Shown here piece by piece: positions 17,026-24,397 of a stretch of DNA of 59,736 bases. Within the stretch, counting starts at the first letter, position 1, and each line of letters begins with the position of its first letter. A model generated the notes under the pieces. It searched no databases. It saw only the letters and a list, made by a program, of their open reading frames with translations, and was not told where the DNA came from. The translations under genes and the position numbers were made by a program. Source of the DNA: J029 sp964482495. Its GTDB lineage: Bacteria; Planctomycetota; UBA1135. The stretch spans positions 1 to 59,736 of the forward strand of contig CAYZXS010000024.1 in assembly GCA_964482495.1 (NCBI GenBank). The letters are read 5' to 3'.

Positions 17026-18147
17026 GTGCCTAACCCGCTGCCGCCGCCCCCGCCCCCGCTCCAGGAAGCCGCCAGAATCGCGGCGGAGCTCGACCTGGAG
17101 CTGCGGGCGGCGGTCCCCGCTGGTCCGCTCGCGCCGGAGCCCCTGGAGCGCCTCGACGCCTGGTTGGCCGACGGCCGCGCCGAGGGCATGGATTGGCTCG
17201 AGCGGGGGCGCCCGATGATGGGCTCGCTGTGCTCCTGGAAGCCCTGGGCGGGCTCGGCGCTCCTGTTCACGGCCGCCTACGACCGACCGGCGGGGGGCTT
17301 CCGAGGCGGCGGCCGGGTGGCCCGCTACGCCCTGGGCCGGGACTACCACAACCAGCTCGGCCGGCGGCTCGAGAAGCTCGGGCGAAGGCTCCGGGACGCA
17401 GGGCTCATCCAGCGGTTCCGGGCCGTGGTCGACGCCGCCCCGGTGCTGGAGCGGGAGTGGGCCCTGCGCGCCTCCACCGGCTTCCGCGGCAAGAACACCC
17501 TCGTCCTCGACCCGGAGCGCGGCCCCTGGCAGCTCCTGGCCGAGCTGATCGTCGACGCGGCCTGGCCCGAATGGACGCCCGCCCCGCCTTCGCCGAGCTG
17601 CGGCAGCTGCGTGAGCTGCCTGGAGCTCTGCCCGACCGGAGCCCTCGACGCCCCCTGGTCGCTCGACCCCAGGCGCTGCATCTCCTTTCTGACCATCGAG
17701 TTCGACGGCCTCATCCCGCGCGCACTGCGGGCCCGGATGGGCGACTGGGTGTTCGGCTGCGACCTCTGTCTCGAGGTCTGCCCCTTCGGCGGCGGCGCCG
17801 ACCACAGCGCCACTTGGGGCGAGACCCCGGCCCTCCAGCGGTGGAGCCTGGAGGAGATGCTCGAGGCCACCGAGGCAGAATTCGACCAGGCCTTCCGCGG
17901 CAGCCCGATTCGGCGCGCGGGCTGGGCTGGACTGCTCCGGAACGCCTGCGTCGCCCTCGGCAACCTCCGCCGAGGCGCGGGCGCCCTGACCGCCGCGCTG
18001 CGGCACCCCGAGTGGCTGGTGCGGGCCCACGCCGCCTGGGCCCTCGGGGAGCTCGGCGAACGGCAAGCGCTCGCGGAGGCGTTGGCCGCGGAAGAGGATC
18101 CGCGGGTCCGGGAGGAGCTCCGAGCCGCCCTCGAGGACCTCACCTAG
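17026..18147 (+). CDS. queG: Epoxyqueuosine reductase
   Basis: QueG reduces epoxyqueuosine to queuosine in tRNA, using a cobalamin and two [4Fe-4S] clusters. The 373-residue protein shows RYALGRDYHNQL, the catalytic-Asp segment VVDAAPVLEREWALRASTGFRGKNTL, the ferredoxin motifs CGSCVSCLELCPTGAL and CDLCLEVCPF with an intervening CISF, and a C-terminal HEAT-like tail (LRHPEWLVRAHAAWALGELGE). It starts with a poly-Pro stretch (NPLPPPPPPLQ) unusual for the family, so GTG 17026 is the assumed start. Monocistronic, divergent from the sigma operon, and closed by a hairpin just after the stop. Confidence 0.92.
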   Translation: MPNPLPPPPPPLQEAARIAAELDLELRAAVPAGPLAPEPLERLDAWLADGRAEGMDWLERGRPMMGSLCSWKPWAGSALLFTAAYDRPAGGFRGGGRVARYALGRDYHNQLGRRLEKLGRRLRDAGLIQRFRAVVDAAPVLEREWALRASTGFRGKNTLVLDPERGPWQLLAELIVDAAWPEWTPAPPSPSCGSCVSCLELCPTGALDAPWSLDPRRCISFLTIEFDGLIPRALRARMGDWVFGCDLCLEVCPFGGGADHSATWGETPALQRWSLEEMLEATEAEFDQAFRGSPIRRAGWAGLLRNACVALGNLRRGAGALTAALRHPEWLVRAHAAWALGELGERQALAEALAAEEDPRVREELRAALEDLT

Positions 18148-18155
18148 TCTATTTT

Positions 18156-18180
18156 ATCGGACTCGAAAGTCCCGATTTTC
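18156..18180 (+). terminator. Intrinsic terminator after queG
   Basis: A hairpin with arms ATCGGACT and AGT-C-CCGAT (one bulged C) and a CGAA loop, followed by TTTC, begins 8 nt after the queG stop. Confidence 0.5.
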
Positions 18181-18379
18181 AGACTCTCGCGGATCAGCGA
18201 GGGGCTCGCCCCGCCTAGGAAATCCAATTAAAACAGTGCTATAAGTTCCTATTAAACCAATCTTTATGGAGGCTTCTCTGGAACCCTCTGGCTGCAGCGG
18301 CAAGCCGTTTGCACGAGGTCCAGCCTTCCTTCCGCAGCTTCCCATCCCCTTCCACCCCTACTCCTTCCCCTCCAGCACC
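18181..18379 (+). promoter_or_regulatory. AT-richer leader region with TATAAG -10 candidate
   Basis: This stretch is much less GC-rich than its surroundings. TATAAG at 18240-18245 is close to the TATAAT consensus. An ATG at 18266 is in frame with the zinc-ribbon gene, but the intervening 38 codons are Pro/Phe-rich and do not look conserved. The region may therefore be a long 5' leader. No RNA family is recognised. Confidence 0.38.
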
Positions 18380-18586
18380 ATGCGGCACACCGGGTTTTAC
18401 ACGGAGACGAAGTACTGTCCCCAGTGCGACGACTATGTCCGCTTCCTCCAAAGCGTCCAGGCTTGTTACTGCGTTGAATGCGGATCCAAAGTCCATCTGT
18501 TTAGCGTGGACGACCGCAAGGCCTTCTTGAATCGGATCAAGGAGGAGAAGGCGGCCAAGAACAACGGGCAAAAGCGGGTTTCCTGA
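18380..18586 (+). CDS. Small zinc-ribbon protein
   Basis: A 68-residue protein with two CxxC pairs, CPQC (residues about 12-15) and CVEC (about 31-34), separated by DDYVRFLQSVQACY, an arrangement that would bind one zinc ion. The C-terminal half is charged and helical (RKAFLNRIKEEKAAKNNGQKR). No signal peptide. ATG 18380 is chosen because the zinc-ribbon fold begins right after it (RHTGFYTETKYCPQC); the in-frame ATG 18266 would add 38 residues. Small zinc ribbons of this kind can bind nucleic acid or protein partners, but the role here is unknown. It is followed by two GC-rich stem-loops and then thiE. Confidence 0.7.
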   Translation: MRHTGFYTETKYCPQCDDYVRFLQSVQACYCVECGSKVHLFSVDDRKAFLNRIKEEKAAKNNGQKRVS

Positions 18587-18599
18587 CTCCTGGCCTGCG

Positions 18600-18629
18600 G
18601 GGCGCGCCGCCCGGGGGGGCGGAGCGCCC
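18600..18629 (+). terminator. GC-rich stem-loop after the zinc-ribbon gene
   Basis: Nested arms: outer GGGCGC (18600-18605) with GCGCCC (18624-18629), and inner CCGCCC (18607-18612) with GGGCGG (18617-18622). It begins 13 nt after the stop. There is no U-tract, so factor-independent termination is uncertain. Confidence 0.42.
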
Positions 18630-18643
18630 TGCAACCTCTCCCC

Positions 18644-18689
18644 GTGGCGGCTCCCTGAATCCCGGCTCACCCGAGCCGGAGGCCGCCAC
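18644..18689 (+). other. Two-tier stem-loop upstream of thiE
   Basis: Outer arms GTGGCGGC (18644-18651) and GCCGCCAC (18682-18689) enclose inner arms CCGGCTC (18662-18668) and GAGCCGG (18673-18679) with loop ACCC. GGAGG follows directly at 18690-18694, 15 nt before the thiE GTG. The structure could affect thiE expression. It does not carry the conserved core of a TPP riboswitch. Confidence 0.4.
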
Positions 18690-18709
18690 GGAGGAATTAC
18701 CCTCTCTGG

Positions 18710-19324
18710 GTGCGCCCGCCCCTGTTCCGCCTCTGTTTCCTGCTGAGCCGCGGCCTTTGCGGCGACCGCGACCCCCTCGCGGTCCTCGAGGCTGCCGTCG
18801 CCGGCGGCGTCGACTGCGTCCAGCTCCGGGAGAAGGAGGCCTCGCTCTCCGATCAGCACGCCTGGGGGCGCAAGCTGCACCGCGAGTGCCGGCGGCTCGG
18901 GGTGCCGCTGATCGTGAATGACCACCTGGAGCTCGCCCTGGCGCTGGGTGCAGAAGGGGTCCACCTCGGCCAGGACGACCTCCACCTGGACGACGCCCGG
19001 CGGCTGGCCGGCGACCAGCTCTGGATCGGCCTGAGCACGCACGACCTCGAGCAGCTGGACGACGCCGCCGAGCTGCGCGCCGACTACGCTGGCTTCGGGC
19101 CGGTTTTCGCCACCGAAACGAAGGGATATGAGCAGGGCCTGGGCCCGGAGCACCTGGCGGCGGCCCTGGCCATCGCCCGGGTCCCCGTGGTCGCGATCGG
19201 CGGCATCCACCCGGACAACGCCTGGATGCTGCCGGGGCAGGCGGGCGTGGCGGCGGCGAGCGCCATCGGCCTGGCGGAGGATCCGGAAGCGGCGGCGCGC
19301 GGCCTGCTCTCCGGTCGGCTCTGA
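18710..19324 (+). CDS. thiE: Thiamine-phosphate synthase
   Basis: ThiE joins the hydroxymethylpyrimidine pyrophosphate and thiazole phosphate halves of thiamine. The 204-residue TIM barrel shows CVQLREKEAS (substrate-binding QLREK), PLIVNDHLELALALGAEGVHLGQDD (the NDH and HLGQ-D motifs), GLSTHDLEQL, DYAGFGPVFATETK and PVVAIGGIHPDNA. Length and motif order are normal. GTG 18710 is the best start; a TACCCT ends 5 nt before it and a GGAGG lies 15 nt upstream. No other thiamine genes lie nearby. Confidence 0.9.
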   Translation: MRPPLFRLCFLLSRGLCGDRDPLAVLEAAVAGGVDCVQLREKEASLSDQHAWGRKLHRECRRLGVPLIVNDHLELALALGAEGVHLGQDDLHLDDARRLAGDQLWIGLSTHDLEQLDDAAELRADYAGFGPVFATETKGYEQGLGPEHLAAALAIARVPVVAIGGIHPDNAWMLPGQAGVAAASAIGLAEDPEAAARGLLSGRL

Positions 19325-19362
19325 AGCGCGGCGAGACCTGCCCAGAGGAGGGCCACCAGTGT

Positions 19363-19368
19363 TATCGT
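19363..19368 (+). promoter_or_regulatory. TATCGT -10 box for the molybdenum hydroxylase operon
   Basis: TATCGT ends 8 nt before ATG 19377, the spacing of a leaderless start. No Shine-Dalgarno sequence lies between. Confidence 0.4.
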
Positions 19369-19376
19369 GCGGGACG

Positions 19377-21971
19377 ATGAGCCTCTCCCGCCGAGAGTTC
19401 CTCTCGCAGTCCGCCGCGGCCGCCTCCGCGGTGCCCGCCATGGGCGCCGGCCTGGCGCCCGAGCGCGCTGCGAACGAGGATTCCCCGCCCGTCGCCGGGC
19501 CGACGCCCGCCGCCGTCCGCCTGCGCGTCAACGGCGCCGACCACGAGCTGACGGTCGAGACCCGCACCACCCTGCTCGAGGCGCTGCGCTGGCAGCTCGG
19601 CCTCAGCGGCGCCAAGGAGGTCTGCGGCCGCGGCTCCTGCGGCGCCTGCACCGTGCTGCTCGACGGCAAGCCGACCCTCGCGTGCATGACCCTCGCCGTC
19701 GACGCCGTCGGCAAGGAGGTCACGACCGTCGAAGGGCTCGGGACGCCGGACGCGCCGAGCAAGGTGCAAGCCGCCTTCGCCGAGCACGACGCCGTGCAGT
19801 GCGGCTACTGCACCCCGGGCATCGTCGTCGCCACCGAGGCGGCGCTCCGCGACAAGCCGGGCTCCACCAGCGGAGAGCTGAAGCGGGCCATCGCTGGCAA
19901 CCAATGCCGCTGCGGCAGCTACGGCAAGGTCTTCGACGCTCTGCACGAACTCAGCGGCGAGCCGCCCGCGCCGGTCCTGCCGGGCAACCGCGACGCCAGC
20001 CTCGAACCGGAGCTGCCGCGAGTCGACGGCCCCCTGAAGGTCTGCGGGCGGGCGCGCTACTCCGCCGACATGAACCGCCCCGGCATGCTCTTCGCCCGGC
20101 ACCTGCTGTGCCCCTTCGGCGCCGCCAAGCTGGTCTCGGCCGACGTCGAGGCGGCGCGACGCCTGCCGGGCGTGGTGGAGGTGGAGGTCGGGGTCGGCAA
20201 GGACTACCGCTACAGCGGCGCGCCCGCCGGCCACGTCTGCGCCGAGTCGCAGGCGGCCCTGCGCGACGCCGTCGCCGCGCTGGCGCTGGAGTGGGACTGG
20301 GAGCCGGTCGAGACCGATCCCCTCAGCCTGCACCAGGCGCAACACGGCGCCTTCCCGCCGACGCGCGAAGACCAGGCCGGTTTCGACGAGGCCGACGAGG
20401 CGGCCGCCGCCCTGGACGGCGCCGCCGCGGTGGTCGAGGCGGTCTACCGCACGCAGGTCCAGGTCCACACGCCGCTCGAGCCGCACGGCGCCATGGTCGA
20501 TCCGACCGTGTCCCCGGTTCAGTGCTGGGTCAGCACCCAGGGGACCTCTTCGGTGGTCGAGGCGATGGAGCGCGGCCTCAACTCCAACAAGAAGGAGGGC
20601 GAGGCGCGCCTGACCCAGGAGGACTTCGAAGTCCGCTGCGACCACATCGGCGGCGGCTTCGGCAGCAAGCTGACGCCCGGCCGCGAGGCGCTGCTGGCGG
20701 CGCAGCTGGCCGCCCGCCACGGCCGCCCGGTGCGCGCCTTCAACGACCGCGAGGGCGAGCTGCTCGACACCGGCAATCGCCCCGGCTCGCTGCAGTACTA
20801 CCGCGTCGGCGCGGAGGCCGACGGCAAGCTGCGCGGCGGCTTCATCCGCACCGCCGGCCTCGTCGGCGTAGGCGGCGGCGGCGGCGTGACCACGCCCTTC
20901 CTCTACGACTTCGGCGCCGTCGCCAAGAGCCACGCCGATGTCCGCGGGCCGCACGGCGCGCCGCGGCCCTTCCGCGCTCCGGGGCGGCCGCAGGGCGTGT
21001 TCGGCGTCGAGAACCTGCTCGACGAGTTGGCCGAGAAGCTGGGCATCGACCCGGTGGAGATCCGGCTGCGCAACGAGACCAGCGAGGTGCGCAAGGCGAT
21101 GCTGGCCGAAGGGGCCGAGCGCATCGGCTGGAGCCGGCGTCAGGCCAGCGGCAGCCAGCGCGCCCGGCTGCGGCGCGGCTTCGGCTGCGCCGGCGGCGAC
21201 TGGGGCAACTGGCGCGGCCAGTGCGCCATCCGCATGACGGCCAAGACCGACGGCACGGTGCACGTCTACAGCGGCATGCAGGACATCGGCACCGGCGAGC
21301 GCACGGTGATCGTCGACGTCGCCGCCGACGCGCTGGGGCTGCCGCGGGAGCGGATCGTGCTGCACCTGGCGAGCTCGCACTACCCGCCCGGCCCGGCCAG
21401 CGGCGGCTCGCAGACCGCGCGCATGACCGCCCCGGCGGTGCGCGACGCCGCCGCCAAGCTCAAGCCGCAGCTTCCGGCGTCGGCGGAGGTCACGGTGGAG
21501 GGCAAGGTCAACATGGACTACTGGGGCACCGGCGGCTCGGAGGCGGTGCAGTTCGTCGAGCTGCTCGTCGACGCCGAGACCGGCGTGGTGCGGGTCGAGA
21601 AGATCGTCGCCCTGCAGTCCTGCGGCCTGGCGGTGAACCGCAAGACCGCCGAGAACCAGATCTACGGCGGCGTGATCCAGGGCATCGGCTACGCCCTGTT
21701 CGAGGACCGCGCCACCGACCCGCAGCTCGGCTACATGATGAACGCCAACCTCGAGCGCTATCAGTTCCCGGGCGCGCTGGAGGTGCCCGAGATCGTGCCG
21801 GTGCTGTGGGGCGGCGAGGAGGGCCTCGGCGTGCGTGGGCTCGGCGAGCCATGCACGATCCCGACCTCCGGGGCGATCGCCAACGCCGTCGCCAACGCCC
21901 TCGGGGCGCGGGTGCGCGAGATCCCGATCACGCCAGAGCGGGTGCTGCGCGCCCTGGAGGGCAAGTCATGA
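19377..21971 (+). CDS. Tat-exported molybdenum hydroxylase: fused [2Fe-2S] and molybdopterin subunits (PaoA-PaoC-like)
   Basis: An 864-residue xanthine-oxidase-family protein. It opens with a Tat signal (SRREFLSQSAAAASAVPA). Next is a [2Fe-2S] module with CGRGSCGACTVLLDG and CGYCTPG ... GNQCRCGSYGK. After about residue 215 comes the molybdopterin subunit: RVDGPLKVCGRARYSADM, LEPHGAMV, HIGGGFGSKL, FRAPGRPQGVFGVE, GMQDIGTGERTV, and the active-site Glu region GVRGLGEPCTIPTSGAIANAVANALG. In E. coli PaoABC these two parts are separate proteins; here they are one chain. It should work in the periplasm on aldehydes or N-heterocycles; the substrate is unknown. The next gene overlaps by 4 nt (ATGA). 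Confidence 0.88.
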   Translation: MSLSRREFLSQSAAAASAVPAMGAGLAPERAANEDSPPVAGPTPAAVRLRVNGADHELTVETRTTLLEALRWQLGLSGAKEVCGRGSCGACTVLLDGKPTLACMTLAVDAVGKEVTTVEGLGTPDAPSKVQAAFAEHDAVQCGYCTPGIVVATEAALRDKPGSTSGELKRAIAGNQCRCGSYGKVFDALHELSGEPPAPVLPGNRDASLEPELPRVDGPLKVCGRARYSADMNRPGMLFARHLLCPFGAAKLVSADVEAARRLPGVVEVEVGVGKDYRYSGAPAGHVCAESQAALRDAVAALALEWDWEPVETDPLSLHQAQHGAFPPTREDQAGFDEADEAAAALDGAAAVVEAVYRTQVQVHTPLEPHGAMVDPTVSPVQCWVSTQGTSSVVEAMERGLNSNKKEGEARLTQEDFEVRCDHIGGGFGSKLTPGREALLAAQLAARHGRPVRAFNDREGELLDTGNRPGSLQYYRVGAEADGKLRGGFIRTAGLVGVGGGGGVTTPFLYDFGAVAKSHADVRGPHGAPRPFRAPGRPQGVFGVENLLDELAEKLGIDPVEIRLRNETSEVRKAMLAEGAERIGWSRRQASGSQRARLRRGFGCAGGDWGNWRGQCAIRMTAKTDGTVHVYSGMQDIGTGERTVIVDVAADALGLPRERIVLHLASSHYPPGPASGGSQTARMTAPAVRDAAAKLKPQLPASAEVTVEGKVNMDYWGTGGSEAVQFVELLVDAETGVVRVEKIVALQSCGLAVNRKTAENQIYGGVIQGIGYALFEDRATDPQLGYMMNANLERYQFPGALEVPEIVPVLWGGEEGLGVRGLGEPCTIPTSGAIANAVANALGARVREIPITPERVLRALEGKS

Positions 21972-22936
21972 GGCGCTTCGAGTACAAGGTCCCCGACAAC
22001 CTCCCCGAGGCCGCGCGGGTCGGCGCCGAGGGTTCGGCGCGGCGCAAGGCGGGCGGCGTCGACCTGATCGACCGCATGAAGGAGGGGCTGGACCGGCCGG
22101 CGGTGGTCGTCGGGCTGCATGAGGCCCTCTCCTCGGAGATCGGCCTGGCGGACGGCCACCTGGTCATCGGCGCCGGCGCCACGCTGGCGGAGATCGGCCG
22201 GCATCCGCTGGTGCGCGAGCAGCTGCCGTGCCTGGCAGCCGCCGCCGGCGAGGCGGCCACCCCGGCGGTGCGCGAGAGCGCCACCCTCGGCGGCAACCTG
22301 CTGCAGCGGCCGCGCTGCTGGTACTTCCGCAGCCGCCACTACCAGTGCCTGAAGAAGGGCGGCGCGGTGTGCTGGGCGCAGGAGGGCCGGCACGAGCACC
22401 ACGCCCTCTTCGACAACGGCCACTGCGCCGTCGTGCACCCGTCGAACGCGGCGCCGGCGCTGATCGCCTCCGACGCGCGCATGCGGCTGGTCGGCGTCGG
22501 CGAGGGCCGCGAGCTGCCGCTGGCGCGGCTCTACGCGCCGGCCTCGGCCGACCCCGAGGTCGAGTTCACACTCGAGCCCAGCGAGGTGCTGGCCGAGATC
22601 CGGGTCCCGAAGCGCAAGCTCGGCCCGCTCTGCGCCCACTACGAGGTGCGGCACAAGCAGAGCTTCGACTGGCCGCTGGCGATGGCCGCGGCCAACCTCA
22701 ACGGTCCAGCGCGGCTGGTGCTCGGCGCCGTGGCGTCGATCCCGATGGAGATCCCCTGCTTCCCCCTCGAGGGCAAGAGCGGCCCCGAGCTCAAGAGCGC
22801 GATCGCCGGCCTAGCGGCCAGGGTCGCCTCGGAGGCGACGCCGCTGGAGCGCAACGCCTGGCGGGTGCCGCTGCTGCAAGCTGCTGCCCAGCGCGCCATG
22901 CTGCTCGCAGGCGGCTTCTCCGAGGACCAGTGGTAG
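21968..22936 (+). CDS. FAD-binding subunit of molybdenum hydroxylase (PaoB-like, with [4Fe-4S] cysteines)
   Basis: A 322-residue FAD subunit that passes electrons from the molybdenum centre. It shows AGGVDLIDRMKEG and LVIGAGATLAEIGRHP of the FAD fold and TLGGNLLQRPRCWYFR. Four Cys (in RCWYF, YQCLKK, AVCWAQ and HCAVVHPSN) sit where E. coli PaoB holds its extra [4Fe-4S] cluster. It has no signal peptide of its own and would cross with the Tat-tagged partner as a folded complex. Its ATG overlaps the preceding stop (ATGA), so the two are coupled. A small Cys-rich gene follows 11 nt downstream. No PaoD/MocA-type maturation gene is seen nearby. Confidence 0.88.
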   Translation: MRRFEYKVPDNLPEAARVGAEGSARRKAGGVDLIDRMKEGLDRPAVVVGLHEALSSEIGLADGHLVIGAGATLAEIGRHPLVREQLPCLAAAAGEAATPAVRESATLGGNLLQRPRCWYFRSRHYQCLKKGGAVCWAQEGRHEHHALFDNGHCAVVHPSNAAPALIASDARMRLVGVGEGRELPLARLYAPASADPEVEFTLEPSEVLAEIRVPKRKLGPLCAHYEVRHKQSFDWPLAMAAANLNGPARLVLGAVASIPMEIPCFPLEGKSGPELKSAIAGLAARVASEATPLERNAWRVPLLQAAAQRAMLLAGGFSEDQW

Positions 22937-22947
22937 GAGGCCTAAGG

Positions 22948-23202
22948 ATGGAACAGAACCGCGAGATCCCCTTCGGCACTCCCGAGCGCCGCTACGTCCC
23001 GGCCTGCGCCCTGCTGCGCGCCAAGACCATGTACTACCGCATCGAAGACCAGGCGCAGCCGCCCGGCATGGTCCCCGACAGCGACGTCAACGGCTACTGG
23101 TGCGCCCAGACCATGGACGCGATCGGCCCCGACCAGACCGGCTGCTCGCCGCAGGACTGCCAGGCGAAGCGGGATTGTTTCCGGCCGGCGGTCAAGGGCT
23201 GA
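22948..23202 (+). CDS. Small cysteine-rich protein of the molybdenum hydroxylase operon
   Basis: An 84-residue protein preceded by GGAGG/AAGGA. No signal peptide or membrane segment. The C-terminal third carries four Cys in a compact pattern (WCAQTMDAIGPDQTGC, then SPQDC and KRDCF), with a fifth Cys near the N-terminus (VPACALLR). Such spacing could bind a metal or cluster. It is the third gene of the operon, 11 nt after the FAD subunit, so a role in cofactor insertion, electron transfer or complex assembly is plausible but not shown. Its last 11 nt overlap the convergent lipase gene. I do not recognise the family. Confidence 0.6.
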   Translation: MEQNREIPFGTPERRYVPACALLRAKTMYYRIEDQAQPPGMVPDSDVNGYWCAQTMDAIGPDQTGCSPQDCQAKRDCFRPAVKG

Positions 23203-24340
23203 ATCGGCCGGTCTCCAAGAACCGCTCCACCGCCTCCACCACCTCCGGCGCGCGCATCAGCCAGGTGTGGACGCGCTCGACCACCAGGAAGTCGGCGGCG
23301 CCATCGAGCCGCGTCTCCTCGACCGTGACGACGCCGTCGTCGTCGCCTTCGAGCAGCGGGTTCCAGCCCTTGCCGTCGCCCTTGCCGCCGGCGACGATCC
23401 CGAATTCACAAGGCGGCGGCGGCACCAGGCCGCCGTCCTTCACCGCCAGCTCGCCGCCGGCCGGGCCGGCCAGCCACTCGAAGGGCAGGAAGTCCTTCAT
23501 GGCCTCGGCGATCGCCGAACCCTGGCTCGGCGGCGCCAGCATGACCAGGCGTCCGACGGTGATGCGCTCGCGCCAGGGGTCGCCCTCGCGGGCGAGCAGG
23601 GCGCGGACGACCAGGCCGCCGAGGCTGTGGGTGACGAAGCTGACCTCCTCGACGCCCTCGGCGCGGTCGAGGATGCCCGCGAGCTGGGCGGCGTGGTCGG
23701 AGAGGGCGCGGCGCGTGCTCGGGTAGGTGATGCGGGCGGTGTCCCAGCCGGCGGCGGTCAGCGCCTCCTCCATCTTCCCCCACGGCGAGGTGCCGCGGCC
23801 GAGGCCGTGCAGCAGCACCACCAGCCGCGGCTTCGGCGCCGGGAAGCCGCGCTCGACGCGGACCTTCTCGAGCGCGCTGCGGCACTCCTCCCAGCTGCCC
23901 CAGGCCTGGCGCAGGTTTCGCGGTGACAGCAGCCGGAAGTGGCCGCTGTAGACGTGCTCCTGGATGCGCCAGCCGCCCAGCCACATGCGGTCGGCCCACA
24001 ACTGCAGGCCGCCGAGGGTCGCCAGCTTGACGTTCGGCCGGCCGGCGCCGAAGCGCTGCTCGAGGTCGGCGACCAGGGCGCGCTCGCAGGCCTCCAGGTC
24101 GCCCTCTTGGAGCACCTCGGCGGCTTCGCTGCTGTCAGGATCGAAGCGGACCAGGCGGTAGCTGCCGAGGGCGGCGTCCTCCTGGATGGCGAGGCCGAGG
24201 ACGGGCGGGCGCAGGGGTCGGAATCCGGGATCGGCCATGGCGGGAATCGCGGCCGGCGGCGGCGCGGTGCAGAAGCTGAGCAAGCCGACGCCGAGGGCGG
24301 CGATCAGGAGCAGGCGGCGTCTCATCTTCCGGGTGAACAT
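23192..24340 (-). CDS. Secreted/lipid-anchored alpha/beta-hydrolase (lipase-like)
   Basis: A 382-residue protein with an N-terminal export segment (MRRRLLLIAALGVGLLSFCTA); the Cys in LLSFC could be a lipobox cysteine. The hydrolase fold starts near residue 170: LVVLLHGLGRGTSPWGKM, the nucleophile elbow THSLGGLVVRALL, LVMLAPPSQGSAIAEAM, an acid near GDDDGVVTVEETRL, and a His in VVERVHTWLM. These are features of triacylglycerol lipases and PGAP1-like hydrolases. The N-terminal 160 residues are unassigned. Monocistronic, convergent with the molybdenum hydroxylase operon. Substrate unknown. Confidence 0.75.
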   Translation of the reverse strand: MFTRKMRRRLLLIAALGVGLLSFCTAPPPAAIPAMADPGFRPLRPPVLGLAIQEDAALGSYRLVRFDPDSSEAAEVLQEGDLEACERALVADLEQRFGAGRPNVKLATLGGLQLWADRMWLGGWRIQEHVYSGHFRLLSPRNLRQAWGSWEECRSALEKVRVERGFPAPKPRLVVLLHGLGRGTSPWGKMEEALTAAGWDTARITYPSTRRALSDHAAQLAGILDRAEGVEEVSFVTHSLGGLVVRALLAREGDPWRERITVGRLVMLAPPSQGSAIAEAMKDFLPFEWLAGPAGGELAVKDGGLVPPPPCEFGIVAGGKGDGKGWNPLLEGDDDGVVTVEETRLDGAADFLVVERVHTWLMRAPEVVEAVERFLETGRFSP

Positions 24341-24374
24341 CGGCGAGTCATTGGGAGATCGCGCGGGCGGCTGT

Positions 24375-24395
24375 CACTGCACGAAGGAGCCTGAC
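24375..24395 (+). repeat. Single arm of a dispersed palindromic repeat
   Basis: 21 nt matching 19 of 21 positions of the right arm of the inverted repeat at 55775-55829 (core GAAGGAGCCTGAC). It lies in the gap between the Tat-exported PLP enzyme stop and the lipase start. The left arm is missing here. Confidence 0.55.
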
Positions 24396-24397
24396 CT

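Noticed and set aside
18630..18709. TPP riboswitch before thiE
   Set aside because: The conserved CUGAGA and ACCUGA core elements are absent; only plain nested stems are present.
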